The notes under the pieces: model-generated
Databases searched by the model: none
The model's input: the letters and a program-made list of their open reading frames with translations, nothing else
What the model was told of the DNA's origin: nothing
Shown here: positions 10,684-22,931 of the stretch, piece by piece
Position numbering within the stretch: position 1 is the first letter of the stretch
Layout: every line of letters begins with the position of its first letter
From: Symbiodinium natans
Lineage: Eukaryota > Sar > Dinophyceae > Suessiales > Symbiodiniaceae
NCBI GenBank assembly: GCA_905221605.1
Contig: CAJNDS010000223.1
Span: forward strand, 62,001 to 126,000
Direction of reading: 5' to 3'
DNA length: 64,000 nt
Program-made: the position numbers and the translations under genes

Positions 10684-12628
10684 ACCTCGTTTGCCCCTCC
10701 CCCCCCCCCAAGATGGGCCCAAGAAGTGAGAGAATGGCCTGGACTTGTTTGCCCCGCCCCCCAAGATGAGCCCAAGAAGTGAGAGAATGGCCTTGGACTT
10801 GTTTGCCCCGCCCCCCAACATGGGCCCAAGAAGTGAGAGAATGGCCTGGTTTGCCCCGCCCCCCAACATGGGCCAAGAAGTGAGAGAATGGCCTGGACTT
10901 GTTTGCCCCACCCCCCAAGATGGGCCCAGAGTGAGAGAATGGCCTTGGACTTGTTTGCCCCGCCCCCCAAGATGGGCCCAAAAGTGAGAGAATGGCCTTG
11001 GACTTGTTTGCCCCGCCCCCCAAGCTGGGCCCCCAAGATGGCCCAAGAAGTGAGAGAAATGGCCTGGACCTGTTTGCCCCGCCCCCCCCAAGTGAGAGAT
11101 GGCCTGGACTTGTTTGCCCCGCCCCCAAGATGGGCCCAAGATGAGTGAGAATGAAAGATGGGCCCAAGAAGTGAGAGAATGGCCTGGACTTGTTTGCCCC
11201 GCCCCCCAAGATGGGCCCAAGAAGTGAGAGAATGGCCTGGACTTGTTTGCCCCGCCCCCCAAGATGGGCCCAAGAAGTGAGAGAATGGCCTGGACTTGTT
11301 TGCCCCGCCCCCCAAGATGGGCCCAAGAAGTGAGAGAATGGCCTGCCCCGCCCCCCAAGATGGGCCCAAGAAGTGAGAGAATGGCCTGGACTTGTTTGCC
11401 CCGCCCCCCAAGATGGGCCCAAGAAGTGAGAGAATGGCCTGGACTTGTTTGCCCCGCCCCCCAAGATGGGCCCAAGAAGTGAGAGAATGGCCTGGACTTG
11501 TTTGCCCCGCCCCCCCAAGATGGGCCCAAGAAGTGAGAGAATGGCCTGGACAGATGGGCCCAAGAGAGAATGGGCTGGACTTGTTTGCCCCGCCCCCCCC
11601 AAGATGGGCCCAAGAAGTGAGAGAATGGCCTTGGACTTGTTTGCCCCGCCCCCAAGATGGGCCCCCAAGATGGGCCCAAGAAGTGAGAAAATGGCCTGGA
11701 CCTGTTTGCTCCGCCCCCCAAGATGGGCCCAAGAAGTGAGAGAATGGCCTGGACTTGTTTGCCCCGCCCCCCAAGATGGGCCCAAGAAGTGAGTGAGAAT
11801 GGCCTTGGACTTGTTTGCCCCGCCCCCCAAAATGGGCCCAAGAAGTGAGAGAATGGCCTGGACTTGTTTGCCCCGCCCCCCAAGATGGGCCCAAGAAGTG
11901 AGAGAATGGCCTTGGACTTGTTTGCCCCGCCCTCCAAGATGGGCCCGACCAAGAAGTGAGAGAATGGCCTGGACTTGTTTGCCCGGCCCCCCAAGATGGG
12001 CCCAAGAAGTGAGAGAATGGCCTGGACTTGTTTGCCCCGCCCCCCAAGATGGGCCCAAGAAGTGAGAGAATGGCCTGGACTTGTTTGCCCCGTCCCCCAA
12101 GATGGGCCCAAGAAGTGAGAGAATGGCCTGGACTTGTTTGCCCCGCCCTTCAAGATGGGCCCAAGAAGTGAGAGAATGGCCTGGATTGGGCCCAAGACGT
12201 GAGAGAATGGCCTGGACTTGTTTGCCCCCCCCCCCCCCCAAGATGGGCCCAAGAAGTGCGAGAATGGCCTGGACTTGCTTGCCCCGCCCCCCAAGATGGG
12301 CCCAAGAAGTGAGAGAATGGCCTGGACTTGTTTGCCCCGGGCCCAAGAAGTGGTCTGGACTGTTTGCCCCGCCCCGGCCCAAGAAGCGAGAGAATGGCCT
12401 GGACTTGTTTGCCCCACCCCCCAAGATGGGCCCAAGAGAGAATGGGCTGGACTTGTTTGCCCCGCCCCCCAAGATGGGCCCAAGAAGTGAGAGAATGGCC
12501 TGGACTTGTTTGCCCCGCCCCCCAAGATGGGCCCAAGAAGTGAGAATGGCCTGGACTTGTTAGCCCCGCCCCCAAGATGGGCCCAAGAAGTGAGAGAATG
12601 GCCTGGACTTGTTTGCCCCGCCCCCCCA
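10684..12628. repeat. 53-bp GC-rich satellite, ~36 copies
   Basis: Tandem unit of about 53 bp containing GCCCCGCCCCCCAAGATGGG, AGAAGTGAGAGAATGG and CCTGGACTTGTTT. Many copies carry small deletions or 1-bp insertions. Because 53 is not divisible by 3 and the minus strand of the unit has no stop in any frame, three minus frames stay open for 475-724 codons and cycle through the same three peptides (PILGGGANKS, AHLGGRGKQVQ, PSWGAGQTSPG). This is a satellite property, not a gene. Confidence 0.95.
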
Positions 12629-12632
12629 AGAA

Positions 12633-13232
12633 GAACTTGACCAAAATAGCTCGCGCCATGACCAAATGGCTCGCGCCAAGTTGAAAAAGCTATAGCCAGC
12701 TTTCTCTGCAGGGCGCGAGCTACTGGGTGAATGCAAAACCCACCCCAAGCCCACCCAAAACCCAGGCAAAACCCTGAAGCATGGGTCCGTGGGATGCTCA
12801 AGCCCCATTTGGCCGCTAGCGATTCCTACAGCGCTAGCTACCTCTCCCACCTTCCCCATGCCCCGTTAGGGTTATAATAGTAGTATATGCCGCCAAACGG
12901 GAGCGAAACGTAATCCAGCCCTAACATGGGGAAATGCGAAAACAACCCGTACCGTAGCGGAACGTAGCGGATGAGCGGAACCCAGCCCTACTATGGGGAA
13001 AAGCCAAAACCAGCCGGAACGCAGCGGACGTAGGCGGAAGGTAGCCCAGCCCTAAACAAGTCCTCTTTGTGAGTACAAAGAGGACCGTGTAAAACATGTC
13101 GACTCCCGCGAAGGGGTATGTGCGAAAAGACCGTGTCAAAAATGTCTGTGTCAAAAACTGCGACCATTACCAAATAGGTCGCGCCCTGCTTGAAACACAT
13201 TTGGTCATGGCGCGAGCTATTTGGTCAAGTTC
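12633..13232. mobile_element. MITE-like element with ~35-bp terminal inverted repeats
   Basis: The left end reads GAACTTGACC AAAATAGCTC and the right end is its reverse complement. The two ends pair over about 35 bp through GCGCCATGACCAAATG with one A indel. The 600-bp interior has no transposase-like frame. It contains two diverged direct copies of a block with CCAGCCCTA and CGGAACG (12914-12970, 12980-13035) and a perfect hairpin at 13060-13085. I see no clear target-site duplication. The left end abuts the last satellite unit. It resembles a non-autonomous DNA transposon, family unknown. Confidence 0.55.
13060..13085. other. Perfect 11-bp hairpin
   Basis: GTCCTCTTTGT, loop GAGT, ACAAAGAGGAC. 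It lies within the TIR-bounded element; AAGTCCTCTTTTTG recurs at about 13252, outside it. Confidence 0.7.
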
Positions 13233-13283
13233 TACGAGCTCAGAGCCAAAACAAGTCCTCTTTTTGCGCGAGAAGGTTGTGAA

Positions 13284-13400
13284 GTCACGAAACTGACCGG
13301 TCAATGTTGCTCGAGCGAATTTCAATCAACTCTTTCTGACCCAAAATCTTGCCAGGCTTTAGGACAACTGTGACGTCACGAAACTGACCGGTCAATGTTG
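13284..13400. repeat. Pair of identical 26-bp direct repeats
   Basis: A 26-bp sequence beginning GTCACGAAACTGACCGG occurs at 13284-13309 and 13375-13400, 91 bp apart, each near a CTTTTTG(C/T)GCGA motif. Confidence 0.7.
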
Positions 13401-13676
13401 TTCAGGCCCGCTTTTTGTGCGAAAAGGCACTGTCAAAAAGAAACACCAATTGGTTTAAGTAAACTGAGATGTTCAACCCCAAATAGCACGCTTTGCAGAA
13501 ATCCGGTAATATAGTATTGTCAGACACGGATTTGGGTGGGTTTGACGCATTTTTTTCACACAAACAGCAAGCAAAACCTGCAATTGGGTGAGACACGAAA
13601 GCAAATCCTGCTTCCTTACAAGAGCTGCACCCAAAACCCCAGCAAAAACCCACCCAAAGCCACCAAAAACCCATGA

Positions 13677-13800
13677 CCCCACCCCCACCCCCACCCCCAC
13701 CCCCACCCCCACCCCCACCCCCACCCCCACCCCCACCCCCACCCCCACCCCCACCCCCCCCCCACCCCCACCCTCACCCCCACCCCCGCCCCACCCCACG
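13677..13800. repeat. ACCCCC microsatellite
   Basis: About 14 copies of ACCCCC on the plus strand, degenerating to C-rich sequence to about 13880. Open frames through it give only PT or VG dipeptides. Confidence 0.9.
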
Positions 13801-13880
13801 CCCACCCGAACATCCTCTCGCACAGAGGAACTGATTCCTGAAAAATGGTTTTGTGAGGTGACCCCACCCCCCCACCCCCC

Positions 13881-16016
13881 CCCGGAATCATTCCTTAAGG
13901 TAGCCCCCATGGCTAAAAGATGCCCGAAAATCGCTGCCAGGTCCCTGTTGGGATGCCGGGCGATCAGAAACACCTGAGCGAAAATCTAAAACCCCATCCG
14001 AGGGTGGAACACAAAGCAAAAAACTGAGTCCTTCGACTTTGAACATGCAATTTTGTAGTTTCAAAAAATCAACCTGCAAGTGTTCAGCAACAGAGCCCGC
14101 GGCTCGTTCTGCTGACAGCTCATCAACTGCCCTCAGTTGCAACACTCCTGCTCCCCGTGAATTACAAAGTTCCAACGCTTAGCACGGCGCGTACTTTCGA
14201 GACGAGCCCCTCGTCACTTTCTGGGCAGTCCTGTGCGGTCGTGCTGAACAGCCTTTATCCCTGTCAGTGAATCAATGCAACAGACCACCGAGTCAGAACT
14301 GCGCAGAGACGAGATGCTCAACCTGGGAGAAGGTGGGCTGCAACGCAGTTCCAGCAGGTGGCTCTGGGCCGTGGCCTCGTTGGGCAGCTGAGGCTGGCAA
14401 GCACTGACTCCACCTTCTGAGTCTTTGCACCTGACAAGAATGACAAGCTCGACTACTCTGTGTCAACTTGTGCCTTAACTCGCTGACTACTGCCATCAGC
14501 AGCACAAAATAGCACGTCGGTAGGCCCCAGAAGGCTACGCGGCTTAACCTAGAATGGCCGAAGTCACCGTCAAGATGGCGCATATGCATGCAGCCAGGGG
14601 TTCATGAGGGAATCCGGGAAGCCCTAACTTCGAAAGGACGCCGGGCCGCAGGCGATTCGAGTTTTCCTGCTCATCAGCGCAAGCGTATGCTGGATTCCAC
14701 TAGGTAGTCTGCAGAAAGTCAACAGCATGCGCGTGACTCTACAAACGAAGCTCGTACAGAATGCGGCAGTCCCTGTCCTTTCCCGCATAACCTCGAGGAT
14801 TGTTCGGCGCAAACGTCTCCTCGTCTTTGGGCTTGAACCTGTAGCAGCTGTAGCAACGAGTGTACTCCGCACAGAAACCAAGCATAACCAAGCGCTGAAG
14901 CCGCATGGGCAAAAAGCTCCGAAAGACATTCGAATGTATTCTTTTCCATGAAGCATGAGCCTACGCTCCTACAATTCAACGCCATGAGCAGCAGAATCGC
15001 AGGATCTCTTTAGAGGCAAGCACAGCCAGAGATTTCGAAGATGAGGGTCCGCGAAGCATGTCCCTTGGGACTCTATGGGCGTCTGTTCGTGGCCTAACGT
15101 TGCTGCCATTTTCTACCCGAGGCTCATAAGTGGCCGTTCAAAACATGCCTGCCGGACGTTGCGCCCGTTCCATCGTCTGTCAAGGAGGGCTTGATTCCGT
15201 CACACATTGCATCTGAGATTTCATCCACCTGCGCACTCCACACAGGGCGGTGCTGCTGCAAGAGAAAGCCCGAGAACAGCTGCAAAATCTGAGCATGCAG
15301 CCAGGTCCAGTAGTTCATGCGGAGTGGGCACTTGCTGTGCCACCTGGTCGCAAGGCGGAGGTCCCCTTGCTGCTTCAGGCTCACAATCCTTGCAAGGCAC
15401 CTTGGCCCCGTGGTTGCTGACGAGGTATTGGAGTTCGGCCGGACTGTGCAGGACACAGCAACGTCAACGTCCAATGTGCCACACCAGAGCTTAGTTCCTC
15501 TCTTTTGTAGTGGCGGCGTTGAGGTAGTAATCTAAAGGTTACCCTCCGCGAACCTCAATGCCCTTCTGAAGCAGCCTGTCCGAGTAACACCGCGACAATG
15601 TGCGACTGCAACGGCAGAGTCGTGATTCAGTCGAACTTTGGGATTGATGCCCGTCCTAATGTCATTGTTGCGCACAGCCTCATTACGCAACGTCGCTGCG
15701 AAGCACAAGCTGAGCAAGCGTGTTTGCCGCTAACTGACCGTCACTGTGTCACACCATATCTCACACCAAGAGATCTCAGCAGCAAGCTCAGGCCTTTCCG
15801 AAGTTCCTGACTTAGGCATCAGGCATCATGCTTCATGCTGAAGTCTACAACTCTGTCTTTACCGGCCCTTGATGCGTGTCTTGACCATATTGCAAGTGTT
15901 GAAGGGCATGACGCAGCAATCGGAGTCATCACATCAAGCCCGGCTGCAGCTGGGGGTCTCGCGAGGAGATCAATGCCTGCAGGGGCTCACGATTACCAGA
16001 CAAAGGAGTCAGGGTT
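13881..16016. other. No recognisable gene
   Basis: Short open frames only. The longest (15124-15474 minus, 116 codons) contains WLHAQILQLFSGFLL and DEISDAMCDGIKPS but has no family match that I recognise. Confidence 0.5.
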
Positions 16017-16082
16017 GGTTTAGGGTTTAGGGTTTAGGGTTTAAGGTTTAGGGTTTAGGGTTTAGGGTTTAGGGTTTAGGGC
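16017..16082 (+). repeat. TTTAGGG tract facing an inverted CCCTAAA tract
   Basis: About nine TTTAGGG copies (one TTTAAGG). The opposite strand array starts 130 bp downstream. Confidence 0.9.
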
Positions 16083-16211
16083 TTTCTGCAAGCCCAGCAA
16101 TGAAGAGCCGCGTCACTGCTTGCAGACAAAGCACAGTCTGAATCCCTCTGACCCAGGTGTGCTGATCGCACTCGCAAATGTAGCACCTAGCACTTTCGCC
16201 GATCAGTTCCT

Positions 16212-16315
16212 TAAACCCTAAACCCTAAACCCTAAACCCTAAACCCTAAACCCTAAACCCTAAACCCTAAACCCTAAACCCTAAACCCTAAACCCTAAAC
16301 CCTAAACCCTAAACC
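16212..16315 (-). repeat. CCCTAAA tract, ~14 perfect copies
   Basis: Near-perfect CCCTAAA. Together with 16017-16082 it gives the order TTTAGGG...CCCTAAA, the orientation expected of joined chromosome ends. A further TTTAGGG run is at 16456-16484. Confidence 0.9.
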
Positions 16316-16484
16316 TTCCAGACTGTCCGGACTGGCTCCCCTATTCCTAGGACTCGCTTCAGCAGGAGCCAGGAGTTGCAACTGGGCAAGTCAAGAGGAA
16401 CCCCGGGCGTGCCACGAAGCTACAATCTTAATACGGTCACGGCTGGGAATTCATTGGGTTTAGGGTTTAGGGTTTAGGGTTTAA

Positions 16485-17698
16485 TTTGAGAACTTGCCAT
16501 ATCTAAACTTCGCCGCCCAGCAGCTGGCTCGTCTTCGACGAGGCCAAGGGCCCCCGCATACGTCGCGGGCTCATTGCTGACAATGTCGGCAGCCACGGCT
16601 GGGAATTCATTGGGACGAAAGTTGTTCTGCTATTGAACACGGGATGCGTTAAGTTGAACATCGCACCCCGTGGAGATCCAGAGAAGATGCTGGCAAAAAG
16701 GTTAGCCGCACTTTGACCTCGTTCTCTCCTTCCCTCTCTCTTGCACGGGCTGTTTGGTGAAAGATATCGCCACGGGTTTCAGATCTCCACTTCGTGCAAC
16801 GAGTGATCCAATTGGCTGCAGCCAGCGTCATACAGCACAGTGGCCAACAGTCAGTCAACATGCGAAGTGAATCTTCAAGCCCTACAACCTAAACCCATCT
16901 AAGCCCTAATCGCATGAAACTTTGCAGGAGGATTCCTGTTTTATTCGTCGCCCATATCGTCATCAGGCATATCGAAGGCACCTTCGCAGCACAGTACCGC
17001 AACGATGTTCTGCACATGTTTGATATACGTGCGCGTGTGTACATACAGGTATGTATACGTAGCAATTTCACGAGTTATTTGTTGATTTATTCATGTTGGA
17101 TATAGAAATGTCAAGTATAGTTCATACATACCACATAAGGAAGATCCTAAAACTGAGCAATGCTCCCAGCGCACAGCCTTCCGGCTCCAGATTCTCACCG
17201 TACTGGATGCCTCAAAATACCACACAAAAGATCGCGATATCTCACCATGCCTCACAACGTCTCACTCCATTCGAGAACGCAGAAATTTCAAAGCAGGTAA
17301 AGTAGGTTTTTCTGTCTTTTTTGTTTGTTGCGCTGGTGCGTTGTTGCGGGACATCCCCGACAATCCTCTCAGTGTTCGCGGGGTGTCGCGACGCTGGGCC
17401 GTGAGGCGTCCTCGAAGTCTGGGTGCAAACGACAACTCTGTCAGCGCCTCAACGAGCGCAGGGCCAAAAGCCACGCAAAAGCAGCCCGAGTGGTCAAGAC
17501 CTCCTTGCTGCCGCATGATCGTGGCCCCGCGCTTATATTGAAGATGATGGACACGGGGGCGCTGCAAAAATTGTCATTGAAACCCACGGCCTTTCTGACG
17601 AATAAGATTTCGAAGTAATCTAAGCTTTCACCCAACAAGCCGTGGAAACATCAACTGCTTCAAGACATCCGTGAATCGATCTCGCGACGGCAAGTGTT
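16485..17698. other. No recognisable gene
   Basis: A phrase containing cggctgggaattcattggg occurs twice (~16440 and ~16596), so a local duplication is present. Open frames are short and overlapping. Confidence 0.5.
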
Positions 17699-18094
17699 CT
17701 ACATTGGCGGGCGCTCCGACGACAGCACAACTTCAAAACCCAAGCCCTTGAATTGGGGGGTGTCGGTCCCACAGTCCTCGTAGGCGTGAAGCATCCGCAC
17801 TGTAGCGCTCTGTCGTAAAATCCAGCCGCTGACGCTTCGTGGATTTTGGCCTTGTTGGCGTGGGAAGAACACCCCGTCCGCCCTCATTGATGGCAACGCG
17901 GTCATGACATCTTGCAAATCATCGCTGGATTGTGGATCGCAGGCTGCCGTCTCTGCGTGGGGGACGCAGATTGATGCTGCGGAGTCTGTATCCGAATCAG
18001 TGTCGGGCTTTGGTGGCCTCCCTGCACCGGGTCTTTGCCCACCCGGTCCCGGATTGCACGGACAAGCGAGGCCGCCTCCAGGGTTTTCCTTCAT
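17699..18094 (-). CDS. Possible hypothetical protein, 131 aa
   Basis: ATG-initiated minus frame with a low-complexity Gly/Pro-rich start, an acidic DTDSDTDS run at about residue 32, and a mixed-composition C-terminal half (VMTALPSMRADGVFF, RMLHAYEDCG, GFEVVLSS). No domain recognised and no neighbouring gene supports it. It could be an exon or chance. Confidence 0.22.
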   Translation of the reverse strand: MKENPGGGLACPCNPGPGGQRPGAGRPPKPDTDSDTDSAASICVPHAETAACDPQSSDDLQDVMTALPSMRADGVFFPRQQGQNPRSVSGWILRQSATVRMLHAYEDCGTDTPQFKGLGFEVVLSSERPPM

Positions 18095-21000
18095 AAGTTG
18101 AAGCCCAAGACATCTTAAGACTGCCTAATGGTGACTTACAACTATGGCACTGTTGTTGGCGAGTCAAACAACCACGACCTGGGTTCCTGTGCGCTGGGCT
18201 GTGTTCCACAAACCCGTTGCCCCTGACGTAGCATCCAGAAATAAATAGCGCCCCTTCGCAGCATGGAAGGCGCTTGTGTTTCAGCTCAATGTCACCCTTT
18301 TTGCCCATCGCTGTGCACTAGCCTGAACACTTGAGAAGCTGAAGCTCCGGGCCGACGGACATCCCACGAGCAGATAGCGACATGTCAACCAAGACCACCT
18401 TTGAGAGTGGTAGACCCCTAGAACGCAAGATGGGGGCTGGGGATGCCGAGGGCCTCCTGCCATCTTCGGAGTTGCTGTTGAGTCATTGAATGTGATCAGG
18501 ATCGAAACTCTAGCAGATGAATCCTGTGAGAGTGAACCCCAAAAACTCACGCACACATCTCCAACGCAGTTCATGTAAGTCACCATGCAGTTCCAAGAAG
18601 TTCGCGCTCGTGACACGCCATTTGCATCAACGTGACGTGGTGACGCAGCATCTGCAGACCTTTTGTGTTGATGTCTCTTGGTTCAGTGAGGAGTATTCTG
18701 CATGGGGCCAAGTCTTCAAGAGTCCTGACAAGCTTCTTTCAGCGGAGAAAAGGATGTCTGCTTGCTGGTCCTAAGTCAGCTGCTAGGATTGTTGCATGAC
18801 AATTCCGTCGACCAACTCGATTGCACACATGTCACGCAAACAATGGGAAGCCGAGATGCCAGGAGTGCTGCATATGCAACAACAAACATCCAGCACTCGC
18901 CCTGCATCCAACGCCATACAACACAGAGCATAAATGCCCTTGTCGATTTGCAGCAGCATCGTCGATGTCGCATCTGCCATTAAGACAACCAAACGGCCGG
19001 AACACTTAACCTGAAACACATCCCCCAACCCCCTTCTACTTGGCTAAGTTTTGAACAGCTCGGGCGATGTCGCCTCTGCCGTTGGAAAACGCGGACACCT
19101 TAAAAACAACACAATTCTCTTCTCCTCATACTTGGCTGTGTTTCTGAACAGCTCGGGCGATGTCGCCTCCGCCATCCAGAACACAGACACCTAGAAACCC
19201 TCCTTCCCAATCAACACCTCCCCTGACTCGGAGCTCGCCTTTTGGCCAACTTCTTGGCCTCGCTCCCACGAGTTCCTGTACAACAAGATACGCAAACCCA
19301 CCCCACTACAGAAGACTGAGCTTTCCAGCAGCAGCCTGCCTTACTCGACGCTCGAGCTCGTGCTTGCCTCGTAAGCACGAAGGTGCAAGGACATGAAGAG
19401 CCTACATCTTGTCAGTCTTTAACTTCCTCATCCCAACTCTTTGCGCACTGCAAGCAAAAATTCCAGCAGAATATCATCGCTGCCTTGCGGATCGCTTCCG
19501 CATCGGCATTCGGCTGGAGGCTTAGCACCTGGCAAAGCGAGGCTTTGCTGCCCGACATTCGGCCTTTCACGCGGCCTTGCAGCTGCTGGCCCAATCTGCA
19601 TGTGCCATTCCATTTGTTGAGGCTTAACATCTGGATTTTCACCCTTCAAGTTTGGGCCCCCGGCTTGCCTTGCCTACAAAGTCTATGACTGCAAGATGCC
19701 CGAGTTGACACTTCTTGCATACTGTGCCATGAAAAATGCCTTGTACTCGGACGCTGCTGCACGGCACGGCTGCGGATCAGAGTTTCGGATCTAAACCGTC
19801 ATGCCGGCTTTTTGGTGTGTGCCGAAAGGTTGGTATAATACAAATTCTTACGTGTTGCGTGTGCGGGTGATTATACTTTGCTATATGTATGTATTGAAAC
19901 AAAAAATCGGTCCAGATGAGGCAACGATGACTTGTAGCGATGGCAACATTCATAATGGCATTTATTCTTCTCGCGTCGCGTCGAATAAAATCCTGTGTGA
20001 GATGCTGAACTTGACTATTTGCACAGAAGCTCAATGGGAAAATCAACCTCCTTGCGTTCCAGCAAACCCTCAGGACAGAAGCCTGTGTCTGTTATGCAGT
20101 CTGGGTTGGATGCATCACTACTGGTCCCTGCTGCGTTACCGATTGTCTTTCATAATCTTGTCTGTTCGGTCAGACATGGCACCCTCCGCTGCAGCCAAAG
20201 TGTCCATCTTAGCTCAGCCTGGTGATCCTTTGCAGCCTAGGACCATTTTCAAGACCACGTAGTTCATCAGAAACGGGTTCATGTGCCCGTAAAGAGAAAC
20301 CATGACTATGAAGAAAGCAAGTCTGGGATCATCGATATCATCAGTTGCTCACACGTTGGAAATCCAAACCGCGCAAAATGAATGTCAGCCTTGTTGAGAC
20401 TTTTGTGCAGTTAGTCCCACAAAAACAAGCCCGACATGAATGGCATATGAAAGTTCAATCTCTCACAAGATATAAAACACACCAGCTTCTTCCAATATGG
20501 TATGGAATGAAACCAAAGAAACTTGCAAATCAATGAATGCAAGGAGCATTCACGAACCCTTGCAGATACACATGTATGCTTCTCGTTTTTCACGTGACAG
20601 TTACAGCAGTAAAAGCATGTGTGGACAAGTCACGCTTCATCCTGGAAGATGCATTTCGCACCGTCACTATTTCAAAATTACCCTCAGGGATGGGCGGGTG
20701 GGTTCAAAGTTTTCTCTCTCCGGCTGGAGGCCCAATCGTACAAAGCGAATTGCGCATGCCCATCAGGGTCAAAAGTCATGCACAAACAACCGCCAAACAA
20801 GCAAACCTGTCACGTCGGCAGGAGAGATACAAAACGTATCCCAGGATGACCACAGCCCAAGCGAGTGAAAACGACCCGACGAGAACGTAGGAGCATCGCA
20901 TGGGACCCTGCGAACACACTTAAATCAACCTAAATCCAAGACATTCCAAGACAATAGAAACGCTTTCGGGAAATGACCTCGAAGCAGACGCCTACTGACT

Positions 21001-21767
21001 TTGGTTTCCGCAGCAACCGAGTGCTAAGTCTGTGTGGATAACGCCTGGGCAACGCAGCCGAGGCCTTGAGCCCCAACTCGGAGCTGCACACGACGTGAAC
21101 ACGACGTGAACATCCCAGAATCTTGGTCCGAAGACTAGCAGAGCTAGATCAAAAGTTGAAACACCGGGGTTTTCTGTCGGTTGCTGTCTTTAGGGTTGCA
21201 AAACTCGAGCAATTCTCCATGAAAGCTTGGGGTAGTGATGTGTAGCTGCACACTATTCTAGTGATGTGTAACTGCACACTACTCAGGCGAAAATGCTCAA
21301 AACCCATGCTCCAACATGTCACCTGCGCCGCTCATTAAAACTTGGGTAGGGCAAACCCCAAATTTCGAAGCGATTTGTAATAGTGAGCCCTACCCAAAAA
21401 CCCATTTATTTCCGGTGATGTGAACTTGCACAGCCAGCGGCAGGTATCAGCGTAAGCATGCCATGCCCAATTGAAAGCCGGCGTAACAGATAACACCCGA
21501 AAAACAAGCGGTTCACCGTCCAGGAGTGTATCGATGGGCCACAATGACAAATGAAGAACCCAATCCTCCATGTGCAACGTACCGACAAAAATTAGCCAGC
21601 TAGTAGAGTGTTCGGTCATGCAGCCATGCAATACTGAAAGACCAGCTCAGCTTCCTCCTAACGCAGAACATCAACCATTGCAAAAAAAAAAACTCATCGC
21701 GATCTAGAGGCATCCAGATAGAGACACAGGCATTGGACTGCACAACAGAAGATCCAGCAAGATCTCC
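18095..21767. other. No convincing gene; small local repeats
   Basis: A block containing GAACAGCTCGGGCGATGTCG is repeated at ~19050 and ~19147, with a weaker third relative at ~18960 (period about 90-100 bp). A minus frame 19412-19642 has PNADAEAIRKA, weakly reminiscent of a J-domain, but lacks HPD. A 26-bp duplication around gtgatgtgta(g/a)ctgcacac lies at 21236-21285. Nothing else is supportable. Confidence 0.45.
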
Positions 21768-22330
21768 CAACATCTCCTTTTAGGACTTAAGGTTTGGCAA
21801 CCAACATCTCCTTTTAGGGTTTAGGGTTTGGCAACCAACATCTCCTTTTAGGGTTTAGGGTTTGGCAACCAACATCTCCTTTTAGGGTTTAGGGTTTGGC
21901 AACCAACATCTCCTTTTAGGGTTTAGGGTTTGGCAACCAACATCTCCTTTTAGGGTTTAGGGTTTGGCAACCAACATCTCCTTTTAGGATTTAAGGTTTG
22001 GCAACCAACATCTCCTTTTAGGGTTTAGGGTTGGGCAACCAACATCTCCTTTTAGGGTTCAGGGTTTGGCAACCAACATCTCCTTTTAGGGTTTAGGGTT
22101 TGGCAACCAACATCTCCTTTTAGGGTTTAGGGTTTGGCAACCAACATCTCCTTTCAGGGTTTAGGGTTTGGCAACCAACATCTCCATTTCGGGTTTAGGG
22201 TTTGGCAACCAACATCTCCTTTTAAGGTTTAGGGTTTGGCAACCAACATTTCCTTCTAGGGTTTAGGGTTTGGCAACCAACATCTCCTTTTAGGGCTTAG
22301 GGTTTTTCCAATCTTACATTTCCGTTTAGG
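21768..22330 (+). repeat. 34-bp satellite containing telomere heptamers, ~15 copies
   Basis: Each 34-bp unit is GGCAACCAACATCTCCTTTT followed by AGGGTTTAGGGTTT, a constant 20-bp segment joined to two telomere-type heptamers. Copies are very similar; a few have TTTAAGG, TTCAGGG or ATTTCC. Degenerate copies continue to about 22390. Confidence 0.95.
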
Positions 22331-22416
22331 GTTTAGGGTTCTCCGAAACCAACATCTCCTTTTAGGGTTGAAGCTTGGTCTAACCCAACATCTCCTTACG
22401 TATAATGATTCAGAAG

Positions 22417-22620
22417 ACACCCAAAGTAAGAAGAAAAAAGGATACAGATAACGCAGAAAAAAAGACACAGATAACGCAGAAAAAAAAGACACAGATAACG
22501 TGGAAAACGGACAGAAAAGACGCCATTCCTTGAGACTTGACGCAAAAACAGCTAAAAAAAGACACAGATAACGCAGAAAAAAAAGACACAAAATAACGCG
22601 AAAAAAAAAGACACAGATGA
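22417..22620. repeat. A-rich repeat with GACACAGATAACG motif
   Basis: About seven copies of a unit of about 23 bp, GACACAGATAACGCAGAAAA plus extra As, with slippage. The minus-strand frame through it encodes FFSALSVS-type repeats and is not considered a gene. Confidence 0.85.
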
Positions 22621-22931
22621 CCCCCTTTCCAGCGTTGGCGGAGCAACCCTTCACAGTCAAGGCTTCGTCCCGAACTTTACTTGAGTCTACCAGGTCTACC
22701 GCAGGGAACGAAGGGTTGACCGTGTCCGCCAGGAGATATCTCACTCACGCGAAAGAGCTGAACTTGGACCTGCCGACGTCACTCGACAAGCTCGAGCTAG
22801 GTGATTCTTGACACTTAAGCCTACGATTTCCACAAGCCATGAATCTCAAGGGTAAGGAGCTTAAATCAGGATGGCAGTGGAGCTCACCGAAGGCCGCCCG
22901 CGCGGAGATCCTGAATACAGTCAGACACATC

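Noticed and set aside
10595-12801. Minus-strand frames of 475, 625 and 724 codons
   Set aside because: They cycle through translations of the 53-bp satellite; a real protein would not use three overlapping frames with the same peptides.
19412-19642. J-domain-like peptide PNADAEAIRKA
   Set aside because: No HPD motif and no helix III; the match is too short and the frame is one of several overlapping ones.
21768-22330. CRISPR-like appearance of regularly spaced repeats
   Set aside because: The whole 34-bp unit is conserved, with no variable spacers, no cas genes and a eukaryotic context; it is a satellite.
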